From: Bacteroidales bacterium
GTDB lineage: Bacteria > Bacteroidota > Bacteroidia > Bacteroidales > GCA-2748055
Direction: 5' to 3'
NCBI GenBank assembly: GCA_030589895.1
Contig: JAUUZQ010000012.1
Span: 1-52,408 of the forward strand
Length of the DNA stretch: 52,408 nt
Each line of letters begins with the position of its first letter. The first letter of the stretch is position 1. This document shows, in pieces, positions 10,501-17,621 of this stretch. The translations under genes were made by a program, and so were the position numbers. Below the pieces are notes generated by a model. It had not been told where the DNA came from, searched no databases, and saw nothing but the letters and a program-made list of their open reading frames with translations.

Positions 10501-10817
10501 GTCACCACCACCTCCTCCAGCTCTTCAGTATCCACATTCAATATGATGTTAATTTCTGTCCGGTCTCCAACAACAATTCGTTGTGTTTCATAACCAATAT
10601 AACTGACCACTAACACATCTGTTTCACTCAAAACAGAAATTGAATAGTGCCCGTTTACATCAGTAATTGTACCAGTCATTGTTCCTTCTGTACTCACGGT
10701 AGCTCCTGGTAACGATTCTCCGTTAGCACCGTCAGTAACAGTACCTGAAATCGTTATCTGTGAAAACAACTGCAGTTGAAACAAGAGCAGTGTTGCAATC
10801 AGTGTAAAATGCTTCAT
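7527..10817 (-). CDS. SusC/RagA-family TonB-dependent outer-membrane transporter, probable murein-peptide importer
   Basis: This 1096-residue protein has the usual SusC length. In order it shows a signal peptide (1-20, ending LFSQ), a CarboxypepD_reg-like domain (ISGTVTDGANGESLPGATV), the family motif around ELEEVVVTALGIKREK, a plug domain (FISALSGRIAGAQI, KIRGNKSFGGA, LFVVDGTPI, LYGSRGANGVVLITTKKG) and a long beta-barrel ending in LGVKLNVKF with a terminal aromatic. It starts 13 nt after the epimerase gene and is followed directly by susD, the standard SusCD order. SusC proteins import bulky oligomers with energy from TonB. Because the other three operon genes act on stem peptides of peptidoglycan, I infer murein peptides or muropeptides as cargo; the sequence itself does not prove it. 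Confidence 0.9.
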   Translation of the reverse strand: MKHFTLIATLLLFQLQLFSQITISGTVTDGANGESLPGATVSTEGTMTGTITDVNGHYSISVLSETDVLVVSYIGYETQRIVVGDRTEINIILNVDTEELEEVVVTALGIKREKKSLGYAVQEVSGDEMSQSDPQNFISALSGRIAGAQITTSSGQLGASTTIKIRGNKSFGGASSPLFVVDGTPIMNSTSSARSSTTYTDFGNAAMDIDPSNIESVSVLKGASATALYGSRGANGVVLITTKKGSSQKGLGIQFSSSIGFDEVYILPNYQNEYGQGFDGSEFSYESFKTNLNRPDLTYQEYHDMRGYRWATDGTGKHAGADESWGSRLDVGLMVPQFDSPLDVDGNPTATPWISRPDNVRNFYETGLSSVNNISMTNQTERSSGRFSIGYTKQKGVSPNTDQEKINLGLNSSMKLSEKLKLDVNINYTNLNNDNLPQMGNSMRNPLLEFNSWFGRQVNLEHMKEHYNDIIMYEGEPMAYNWMMGYASQHPNPYWNAYKNTMSRERDRVFGNVAITYNLFQGVDIVARVGTDFFNESRRYIYHQYSRDWTDMYENAANGNLWQQMRLESESNADLMLKVDRNLTDDISLFATFGGNYRQSYDQYATTHGFDLVVPDFFSTSNYAGDYYVDFSKYRRVTNSVFGSANFGFKKYLFLDLTLRTDWSSVLPIENGRYTYPSANLGFIFTDALKIKSDIFTYGKLRAGYAVVGDDNVGPYQTSGYFSPYGTPFNGVDMFRGATIMSSPDLKPEMTYSYETGGEFKFFGNRLGFDVTYYDATTKNQLLRVDIASSTGYSAWLKNAGSIRNYGVELEAYGSIIEAGDFGWNVNLNWSKNNNMIMELADGMNELQIGTFGMYGNTLMAFPEQEWGAIYGTTFAKNENGDILVNNKGMPYESADPEVLGYVNPDWIGGVRNSFSYKGISLSVLIDFRKGGDVFSYTKAVGQKTGILQSTVEGGVRETGLIVPGVYDEGTSLDLDGDGTKEDVSGQANVTAVDPYRYWADSRSWSELSIIDGSFIKLREVVLNCNLPHSLVSKLGIQNASLSFFGRNLALLYTHESNDVHIDPEVSTGGTLGGTGLETYQLPPTRTLGVKLNVKF

Positions 10818-10830
10818 AGTCGTTATAGTT

Positions 10831-11967
10831 TTAGGTGTTAATTTTTTTAATTCCTATTCCGGGCCAGGTATTTAGTGTCACCTTGCCATCCACAACTTTC
10901 ACTCCTTCAAATATATCATTGTCGATTAACAGGTTCCCATCCAGATCAGCCCAATCTACCAGGGGAGAGAGCTGGGAAGCAGCTGATACCGCGCATGAAG
11001 TCTCAGTCATGCAGCCGATCATCACTTTCATATCAAGTGCCCTGGCTACTGTGATCATTTTATGCGCCTCCCGCAAGCCTGTACTCTTCATTAGTTTGAT
11101 GTTGATTCCTGAATAGATTCCTTTAAAAGAAGCTATGTCATCAAGCCGCTGAAAAGCTTCATCAGCAATGATGGGTAAGGGACTGTTTTCCGTAAGCCAG
11201 GCAATGTCATCAACAGCAGTCTTGTGCAATGGTTGTTCAATAAACACAATACCCTGCTCTTTCAGCCAGTGAATCATGTCCAGTGCCTCGTGCTTGTCCT
11301 TCCATCCCTGATTCACATCAATATAGATAGGTACATCTGTTACCGATCGTACCGTATTGATCATCTCCTTATCATTGCCTCCTCCAAGCTTAACTTTCAG
11401 CACCTTAAATCTGCTCGCTTCTTCAGTTTTTATTTTTACCACCTCCGGGGTATCGATTCCGATAGTAAATGATGTCTCGGGAGTATTTTGCGGATTGATG
11501 CCCCATAACTTATAGAGCGGCTGATCAAGCAGTTTTCCAATAAGATCATGCAATGCAATATCGATACATGCCTTAGCTGCCCTGTTGCCTTCATCAAGAG
11601 AATCCACATATGATAGAATATCATCAAGCATGAAGGGATCTTTGAACTGTCCAAGATCCACTTTCTGAAGGAATCTAATCACAGATTCCTGCGATTCACC
11701 CAGGTAAGGAGGCATTGAGGCTTCTCCATAAGCAATGATGCCTTCATATTCTATCTCAGTCAGAATCACCGGAGTGGTATTCCTGGAATGGCCTGCAACG
11801 GTAAATGTGTGACTCAATTGCAAATCATATGGCCTGAAGCTTAATTTCATCTTTCCGTTTCCTGTTATTGCCGGGGCTTTATTGCTATTACATGATATAA
11901 CAGGTATTACTGCCGCTGCAGAAACTGCTCCAACACTCTTTATAAATGTTCTTCTTCCAAAACTCAT
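10831..11967 (-). CDS. Exported dipeptide epimerase (L-Ala-D/L-Glu epimerase, YkfB-like; enolase superfamily)
   Basis: This enzyme epimerises L-Ala-D-Glu from murein to L-Ala-L-Glu. It has the muconate-lactonising subgroup signature. KxK is at K191/K193 (LKVKLGG). The metal ligands are D217 (YIDVNQG), E244 (FIEQPL) and D269 (IIADEA). The second catalytic Lys is K291 (INIKLMKS). D341-L-D343 (WADLDGN) matches the DxD motif that holds the dipeptide amino group in Ala-Glu epimerases. Unusually, the N-terminus has a twin-arginine motif (FGRRTFIKS) followed by a lipobox-like PVISC with Cys at residue 26. It therefore looks like a Tat-exported lipoprotein, whereas YkfB and E. coli YcjG lack such a leader. 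The gap to the NlpC/P60 gene upstream is 8 nt. The dipeptide class is well supported; exact dipeptide preference is not. Confidence 0.9.
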   Translation of the reverse strand: MSFGRRTFIKSVGAVSAAAVIPVISCNSNKAPAITGNGKMKLSFRPYDLQLSHTFTVAGHSRNTTPVILTEIEYEGIIAYGEASMPPYLGESQESVIRFLQKVDLGQFKDPFMLDDILSYVDSLDEGNRAAKACIDIALHDLIGKLLDQPLYKLWGINPQNTPETSFTIGIDTPEVVKIKTEEASRFKVLKVKLGGGNDKEMINTVRSVTDVPIYIDVNQGWKDKHEALDMIHWLKEQGIVFIEQPLHKTAVDDIAWLTENSPLPIIADEAFQRLDDIASFKGIYSGINIKLMKSTGLREAHKMITVARALDMKVMIGCMTETSCAVSAASQLSPLVDWADLDGNLLIDNDIFEGVKVVDGKVTLNTWPGIGIKKINT

Positions 11968-11975
11968 TGGCTAAA

Positions 11976-13178
11976 CTATATTATTTCTTTATAAAACTTA
12001 TTCTCACGTATAGGATGATATCCTTCATCCTCAATACCAATAATCCTCATCGCCCTGATAAACCTCTTCGGGTATGCGGGTATAAAATTCTCCCGCGCAG
12101 GGTCCATGCTGTTAATCCTGACCCTTTTTGATGCGTGGATAAACTCAGAGTCACCAATATATATAGCAACATGCGTTACTTTCTCCGATTGAGTTTCATT
12201 TGCCCGCCTTCCAAAAAACAAAAGATCGCCCACTTCCAGCTCATCATATTCATATTCTGAAGTTATCGGTTTACCACAATAAACTTGTTGGCTTGCGTCA
12301 CGCATCAACTGTAGCCCGTTCATAAAATAGACCATAGAAGAAAACCCACTACAATCTATCGCCTTAGATGATGTCCCCCCCCAAAGATAGGGAACACCCT
12401 TAAACTTCAGGGCAGTTTCAATCAATGCTCCCTGTTCCGGGATCCTGTCTAAAACCTCATCCAGATCGATCACTTCAGCTCTTTTCACCCAGGCTAATCT
12501 CCCATCCGGATACTCAACCTGGTAAAAACCATCCTGAACAAGACGAACATTGAGTATACATCCAATCACCAGATCTGATATTGGCACAGACATGTCATTA
12601 GGATCAGAATATGAAAAGCCATATTGCTTGTTATAGATAACCTTCTTTGCGTCTTTAAGCTGCTTCAGTTTTTCCGGATCAATAGACTCTATAGCTCCGT
12701 CATCAATCCATCCCAGGTAAAGATTTGGGGTCTGCACCAGGTACCAGTCCTCTTTCTTTTTGAGTATTCTAACAGGAGTCCCAAGCAGCGACTGTGAAAC
12801 AATATCAGCCATATGGCGAGGTTCTGATCGCATATAAGCAACTGAATTATTAATCAAACCATTTACGATTTGTCCTACACCTTCCCCGGGAAGTAATATC
12901 AATGTATTTATTACACCGCTGAATTGCTCATCTATTGCTTTTGAAATGATCAGAAAAGCATCTTCATTTGCTATTTCACCACTTAATTCAATAATACTAT
13001 TCTCCTCAGATACAGACAATTTCCACAATTCAATACGGGTATCCGGTGCTAAATTTGTTTTCAGTGAATCGAGTAGGATGTTAATCTCTGATATAATCCT
13101 TTCATTTTTTGACGTACATGATACCGATAACAAGGTGACAAGCAGAATTGCCAGAGTAATGTGCTGTAATTTTCTCAT
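11976..13178 (-). CDS. NlpC/P60 lipoprotein, gamma-D-glutamyl-L-diamino acid endopeptidase (YkfC-like)
   Basis: This 400-residue protein is predicted to cut the D-iGlu to mDAP bond of murein stem peptides, releasing L-Ala-D-Glu for the epimerase encoded next. A signal peptide ends LLSVSC with lipid Cys at residue 21. The residues after it (TSKNER) lack the acidic surface-export pattern, so a periplasm-facing location is more likely. The C-terminal NlpC/P60 domain (about 250-370) has the triad C276 (AIDCSGF), H336 (THVAIYIG) and H348 (EFIHAS). Two SH3b-like domains precede it, at about 110-165 (SVAYMRSEP, YLVQTP, LGWID) and 180-235 (FYQVEYPDGRLAWV). Residues 30-100 form an extra domain I do not recognise. 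It is the first gene of the five-gene operon, behind a consensus promoter. Confidence 0.88.
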   Translation of the reverse strand: MRKLQHITLAILLVTLLSVSCTSKNERIISEINILLDSLKTNLAPDTRIELWKLSVSEENSIIELSGEIANEDAFLIISKAIDEQFSGVINTLILLPGEGVGQIVNGLINNSVAYMRSEPRHMADIVSQSLLGTPVRILKKKEDWYLVQTPNLYLGWIDDGAIESIDPEKLKQLKDAKKVIYNKQYGFSYSDPNDMSVPISDLVIGCILNVRLVQDGFYQVEYPDGRLAWVKRAEVIDLDEVLDRIPEQGALIETALKFKGVPYLWGGTSSKAIDCSGFSSMVYFMNGLQLMRDASQQVYCGKPITSEYEYDELEVGDLLFFGRRANETQSEKVTHVAIYIGDSEFIHASKRVRINSMDPARENFIPAYPKRFIRAMRIIGIEDEGYHPIRENKFYKEII

Positions 13179-13224
13179 TTATAATTCTTTATACATGAAT
13201 ATCAGCATATTTAATTACTATATT

Positions 13225-13255
13225 CAAATGTATAATAAATTATTTGTATGACAAA
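13225..13255 (-). promoter_or_regulatory. Consensus Bacteroidetes promoter of the murein-peptide operon
   Basis: Reading the minus strand, TTTG (13255-13252) is followed by exactly 19 nt and TACATTTG (13232-13225). This is an exact match to TTTG-N19-TAnnTTTG. The -7 box lies 46 nt before the NlpC/P60 start codon. The five downstream genes have gaps of at most 68 nt and no internal terminator, so one transcript to 4950 is likely. Confidence 0.72.
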
Positions 13256-13372
13256 TTAAATTGTACAACAATTAAAAAGAAAAACACATGGGTATATAAC
13301 AAGGGAAAGCTTGCTTAAAAATATTAAAAGGAAATAGACTTCTGACCTGTCATATTTTAAGAAACTCAGGAT

Positions 13373-15688
13373 TTAATTTTCAATATTTTGTAAAAAAGAA
13401 CTCTTCTCCTCAATAATAACATTTTTTCCTTTCAACATTATTTCTAAGCGTGGTCCCTTTTCATTCTCAATTACCACTTTTGAGCCGTTGATATGAATTC
13501 TGATTTCGTTCTTCCTGAAAACAATCCTGAATGAAAGAGATTTCCACTGATCCGGAAGATGTGGATTAAGATGAATCATATCATCTTTTACACGAAAACC
13601 GCCAAATCCGTAAACCACCGACATCCAGGTACCTCCCATGCTTGTAATATGTAAACCCTCTTTAACTTCATGGTTATAATCATCTATGTCAAGCCGTGAA
13701 GTTCTCAGGTAAAGCTCATATGCCTTCTTATCATATCCCAGTCTGTTGGCCAGAATCGAATGAACACAAGGAGACAATGATGATTCATGTAAGGTCCGGG
13801 GTTCATAAAAATCATAATTTGCTTTTATGGTTTCAAGGTCATAGTCTTCTTCAAAAAAATAGATTCCCTGGAGAACATCAGCTTGCTTGATATAACAAGA
13901 ACGCAGAATACGATCCCACGACCAATGTTGATTTATAGGTGATTCTGATGGATCCAGATCTGAAGCAAACCTTTGTTCTTTATCAAGGTATCCATCCTGT
14001 TGTAAGAAGATATTCTTCTCTTCAGAATGAGGGAAGCACATATTCTCAACAATATCACTCCAGTTGTCTATCTCTTTCTTTTCATTAAAATTGTTCCTGG
14101 AAAGAATCTCCTTAAATCTGAAAGCATCATTATTTTTTGCATACTCCAAAGACTCCATGGTGTATTTCAGGGTCCATTGAGCCATCAGGTTGGTATACCA
14201 GTTGTTATTTACATTGTTCTCATATTCATTGGGCCCTGTAACGCCCAAAATAACATATTTACCCTTTACATCAGACCAATTCACCCGTTGCTTCCAAAAC
14301 CTGGAAATAGCAATTAATACATCCAGACCATAATCCAACAAATAATCCTTGTTTCCGGTATACCTTATATAATTGTAAATAGCATATGCTATAGCGCCAT
14401 TCCTGTGAATCTCTTCAAAAGTTATTTCCCATTCATTATGACACTCCTGTCCGTCCATTGTAACCATAGGATAAAGCGCAGCTCCATCTTTAAATCCTAA
14501 TTTTTCAGCATTTTCAATGGCTCTTTGCAAGTGTTTATGGCGATAAATAAGTAAATTTCGAGCTACATCTTCATTTGCAGTACTGAGATAGAAAGAAACG
14601 AGGTAAGCTTCTGTATCCCAATAAGTACTACCCCCATATTTTTCGCCTGTGAATCCTTTTGGCCCGATATTCAATCGCTCATCTCTTCCTGAATAAGTCT
14701 GGTTCAGGTGAAAAATATTAAACCGGATTCCCTGTTGAGCCAGGGGATCACCATCAATAATGATATCTGAACGAGACCAGTTCTCCTCCCAATGCTCCTG
14801 GTGATTTTTAAATAATGTATCAAATTTTAAATTAAATGCGCGCTCAAGAGATTTTTTGCCTGATTCAAGCAAGTCCTTTTCCGGATAGTTCATAGAAGAA
14901 ACAACAGAAACATATTTATAGATTATGACCTCCTTGCCCTTTAGAACTCTGCCCTTTACCTTATTCCCAACAAATCCCTGATTATGAATTAACTCCACGG
15001 GCCAATCGCTCTGCTCTCCATCAATACTTACTTCATATTTCATCGCAAATGAAGCGGAAAATTCCGATTTTCTTGTTTTAGAGATAAGAAAGGCACTTCC
15101 TTCTTTTGCTCCGGAGTCAATCACATCCCAAAAATGCTCATCATAATTCGAATCCATGTTTTTTACATTTCCATCGATATATGGAGTGAAAGCAATTTCA
15201 GCATCAAAATTTATAGGTTTTACACTATAACTTATAGCGCCAATCTCATCATCTGCAATACTTAAAAACCTCATCACATTTACCTCAAGCATCTTCCCCT
15301 CTTCACAGCTAACTGTAAACGATCTCGAAAGGAATCCATGCTTCATATTCAATTCTCTTCTGAAACTATGTAATGTACAAGTATGTAAATCCAGTTTATG
15401 ACCATCAATTTCCACACAAATACCAATCCAGTTAGGCGAGTTCAATACCTTGGCAAAAAATTCAGGATATCCATTCTTCCACCAACCAACCCTGGTTTTA
15501 TCGGGATAATAAATACCGGCAATATAACTACCCTGTAGAGAAGCTCCTGAATAGGCTTCTTCAAAATTAGCCCTCTGACCCATTCTGCCATTCCCCAGAC
15601 TAAAAATACTTTCAGAAGCCTCTTGCATTTCAGGGTGAAAAGCCTCCTCAATTACACTCCATTCATTAACTTTATAATGATTATTCAT
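13373..15688 (-). CDS. GH65 glycoside phosphorylase, probable maltose phosphorylase
   Basis: GH65 phosphorylases split an alpha-glucoside with phosphate; maltose phosphorylase yields beta-glucose 1-phosphate and glucose in the cytoplasm. I start at ATG 15688 because AAAGGAG lies 6 nt before it; the frame stays open upstream inside the transporter gene. The 771-residue product has no signal peptide. Family marks include an N-terminal beta-sandwich (IFSLGNGRMGQR), the (alpha/alpha)6 segment GFTGEKYGGSTYWDTEA, and HNEWEITFEEIHRNGAIAYA, where E421 is the expected catalytic acid. The last stretch closely resembles known maltose phosphorylases, but kojibiose or trehalose specificity is not excluded. 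It lies 13 nt after the MFS transporter gene. No beta-phosphoglucomutase, the usual partner, is seen in the window. Confidence 0.87.
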   Translation of the reverse strand: MNNHYKVNEWSVIEEAFHPEMQEASESIFSLGNGRMGQRANFEEAYSGASLQGSYIAGIYYPDKTRVGWWKNGYPEFFAKVLNSPNWIGICVEIDGHKLDLHTCTLHSFRRELNMKHGFLSRSFTVSCEEGKMLEVNVMRFLSIADDEIGAISYSVKPINFDAEIAFTPYIDGNVKNMDSNYDEHFWDVIDSGAKEGSAFLISKTRKSEFSASFAMKYEVSIDGEQSDWPVELIHNQGFVGNKVKGRVLKGKEVIIYKYVSVVSSMNYPEKDLLESGKKSLERAFNLKFDTLFKNHQEHWEENWSRSDIIIDGDPLAQQGIRFNIFHLNQTYSGRDERLNIGPKGFTGEKYGGSTYWDTEAYLVSFYLSTANEDVARNLLIYRHKHLQRAIENAEKLGFKDGAALYPMVTMDGQECHNEWEITFEEIHRNGAIAYAIYNYIRYTGNKDYLLDYGLDVLIAISRFWKQRVNWSDVKGKYVILGVTGPNEYENNVNNNWYTNLMAQWTLKYTMESLEYAKNNDAFRFKEILSRNNFNEKKEIDNWSDIVENMCFPHSEEKNIFLQQDGYLDKEQRFASDLDPSESPINQHWSWDRILRSCYIKQADVLQGIYFFEEDYDLETIKANYDFYEPRTLHESSLSPCVHSILANRLGYDKKAYELYLRTSRLDIDDYNHEVKEGLHITSMGGTWMSVVYGFGGFRVKDDMIHLNPHLPDQWKSLSFRIVFRKNEIRIHINGSKVVIENEKGPRLEIMLKGKNVIIEEKSSFLQNIEN

Positions 15689-15694
15689 CTTTTT

Positions 15695-15701
15695 CTCCTT
15701 T
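15695..15701 (-). promoter_or_regulatory. Shine-Dalgarno sequence setting the GH65 start
   Basis: On the minus strand AAAGGAG follows directly after the TAG stop of the transporter gene and lies 6 nt before ATG 15688. This decides between the internal start and the longer upstream reading frame, and suggests coupled translation of the two genes. Confidence 0.55.
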
Positions 15702-17249
15702 CTATGAAAGCCGACGCTCCATTTCATTATCATCATTTACAAAAAGTACTAATACAGCAGCAATCAACAAGGATATTCCTCCCACAAGCAATGCATACAT
15801 ACTATCACCACCGAAAAGTGATTTTACCATAAAACCCAATATTGTTGCAGCAAGTATTTGGGGGATAACAATGAAAAAGTTGAATATCCCCATATAAACA
15901 CCCATTTTTTTCTGAGGCAATGCTCCTGTTAATATTGCATAAGGCATCGACAGAATACTTGCCCAGCCTAATCCTATCCCAATCATTGAAAAAATCATGT
16001 GTTCCGGTTCTTTCAGAAAAAAGATGGATGCCAGTCCAATACCCCCAACAATCAATGAGATCATATGGGTTGTTTTCCTATTCGTCAACTTAGAAAGAAA
16101 GGGCAGAAGCAATAGTCCAAATCCTGCCGCAAACAAATTGTACCATCCAAACATGCCGCTTACAAGATTGGCTCCTTCATTATATAATACTGATGTAGTA
16201 TCATCAGTTCCATATAGATGGTGCGTAACTGCTGAAGTGGTATAGATCCACATTGAGAACAATGCAAACCAGGAAAAAAACTGCACAATAGCAAGCTGTC
16301 CCATGGTTTTAGGCATCCTGTAAAGATCTGTGATAATGCTTACGAGTCCGTTTTTTGTTCGTCCTGCAGTAACCAGAATTGCCGTAATAATCTGAAGAAC
16401 TCCAAAGGCAAACAGAGCAATTACAAGTACATATAACTCTTTTTCCAGTTTAAGAAAGAATATAGGCAGAGCCAACAAAATACCCACTGCAGTCCAGATG
16501 ATTCCCCTGGTCATGTATTTTTGAAAACGCTCATGATCCGCTTCCCTCTCAACTATCTCTTCTTCACCCTCCTGATAGCTATCGGGACCCATTTCCTCAT
16601 TTCCCTTTTCAAATTCTTCAAGCTCCTCCGGAGAGTACTCTTTTGACCTGAAGACAGTCCAGCCCACTGCCAATATAAACAAAGCACCACCCAGATAAAA
16701 TGAGAATTTTACCGTATCGGGAATCTCACCTTCTGGCGCTGTATTTGCAACATTGAACCAATTGGATAATATATATGGGAGCCATGATGCAACAAAAGCA
16801 CCAATACCAATAAAAAAACTCTGCATGGTAAATCCCAGGGTTCGTTGTTCATCCGGCATCATATCACCTACAAATGCCCTGAAAGGTTCCATTGAAATAT
16901 TTATCGATGCGTCCATGATCCAGAGCATTCCTGCTGCCATCCATAAAACAGGAGAATTTGGCATAAAAACAAGAGCAATAGATGCCATAATGGCTCCTGC
17001 CAGGAAAAATGGCCGACGACGACCCAGGCGTGTCCATGTTTTATCACTTAAATACCCAACAATTGGTTGAATAATAAGTCCGGTTACCGGTGCGGCGATC
17101 CACAATAGCGGAATCTGATCAATTTCCGCACCCAGTGTTTGAAATATCCGGCTAACATTTCCATTTTGAAGGGCAAACCCAAATTGGATACCCAAAAACC
17201 CAAAACTCATATTCCAAATTTGCCAGAAACTCAATTTAGGCTTTTGCAT
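15702..17249 (-). CDS. MFS sugar transporter, GPH/SLC45-like, probable maltose/maltodextrin importer
   Basis: This 515-residue inner-membrane protein has about 12 hydrophobic segments. The N-terminal half carries the GPH/SLC45-type signature (FGFALQNGNVSRIFQ, PIVGYLSDKTWTRLGRRRPF), and the segment MEPFRAFVGDMMPDEQR is typical of Bacteroidetes maltose transporters. A long acidic, hydrophilic loop at about residues 195-240 separates the two halves. It forms a transcription unit with the GH65 gene (13 nt apart): the transporter brings the disaccharide into the cytoplasm and the phosphorylase cleaves it. The upstream region holds a candidate promoter and a LacI operator. A 15-nt palindrome-like repeat found again near the lacI stop lies inside the loop-coding part (16574-16588). 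Confidence 0.87.
   Translation of the reverse strand: MQKPKLSFWQIWNMSFGFLGIQFGFALQNGNVSRIFQTLGAEIDQIPLLWIAAPVTGLIIQPIVGYLSDKTWTRLGRRRPFFLAGAIMASIALVFMPNSPVLWMAAGMLWIMDASINISMEPFRAFVGDMMPDEQRTLGFTMQSFFIGIGAFVASWLPYILSNWFNVANTAPEGEIPDTVKFSFYLGGALFILAVGWTVFRSKEYSPEELEEFEKGNEEMGPDSYQEGEEEIVEREADHERFQKYMTRGIIWTAVGILLALPIFFLKLEKELYVLVIALFAFGVLQIITAILVTAGRTKNGLVSIITDLYRMPKTMGQLAIVQFFSWFALFSMWIYTTSAVTHHLYGTDDTTSVLYNEGANLVSGMFGWYNLFAAGFGLLLLPFLSKLTNRKTTHMISLIVGGIGLASIFFLKEPEHMIFSMIGIGLGWASILSMPYAILTGALPQKKMGVYMGIFNFFIVIPQILAATILGFMVKSLFGGDSMYALLVGGISLLIAAVLVLFVNDDNEMERRLS
16574..16588. repeat. Dispersed palindromic repeat, copy 1 (inside MFS gene)
   Basis: GATAGCTATCGGGAC is identical to 17607-17621. 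The core GATAGCTATC is self-complementary. Here it is translated as part of the acidic loop of the transporter. Confidence 0.5.
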
Positions 17250-17449
17250 AATTACATTTTCTTTACTTAAAGATTCAAATAATCCCTTCTAAAATATATA
17301 GATACTTAACGAGCCCGGTAAGAGATCATTTATTAAAATAATTAAGGGAAATTTTCAGATATAAATAAAAAAATCCCTGACCATAAAAATTATGATATCA
17401 GAGATCTAAATACAATGAAACTTGTCGGACGAAACTTTTAATTCCGTTT

Positions 17450-17482
17450 CAAAAATACTACAAAAAACATGTATAAAGCAAA
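17450..17482 (-). promoter_or_regulatory. Candidate promoter of the MFS-GH65 unit
   Basis: On the minus strand TTTG (17482-17479) is followed by 21 nt and TATTTTTG (17457-17450). The spacer is slightly longer than the usual 19 nt. The -7 box would lie 200 nt before the MFS start, leaving a long leader. The LacI operator lies 54 bp upstream of the -33 box. Confidence 0.38.
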
Positions 17483-17536
17483 TTTTTGGGAAAGAAAAAA
17501 ACAATCAAAAGACCTGAAATCGCTGTGTACCCTATT

Positions 17537-17548
17537 GCAAACGTTTGC
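17537..17548. promoter_or_regulatory. LacI-type operator 1 (upstream of MFS-GH65)
   Basis: GCAAACGTTTGC is a perfect 12-bp palindrome with the central CG typical of LacI-family operators. It shares CAAACGTTTGCGGAGA with operator 2. It lies 288 bp before the MFS start codon and 63 bp beyond the lacI stop. Binding by the adjacent LacI protein is inferred. Confidence 0.72.
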
Positions 17549-17604
17549 GGAGATAAAAGAAAATTTAATGGATAAAGAGGAAGCCTTTTAATTCTCTCTC
17601 CCTT

Positions 17605-17621
17605 CCGATAGCTATCGGGAC
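17605..17621. repeat. Dispersed palindromic repeat, copy 2 (over the lacI stop codon)
   Basis: CCGATAGCTATCGG (17605-17618) is a perfect 14-bp palindrome, and GATAGCTATCGGGAC (17607-17621) matches copy 1 at 16574 exactly. It contains the TAG stop of the regulator gene. The resulting hairpin could slow decay or help end the lacI transcript; there is no T-run for a classic terminator. Confidence 0.5.
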
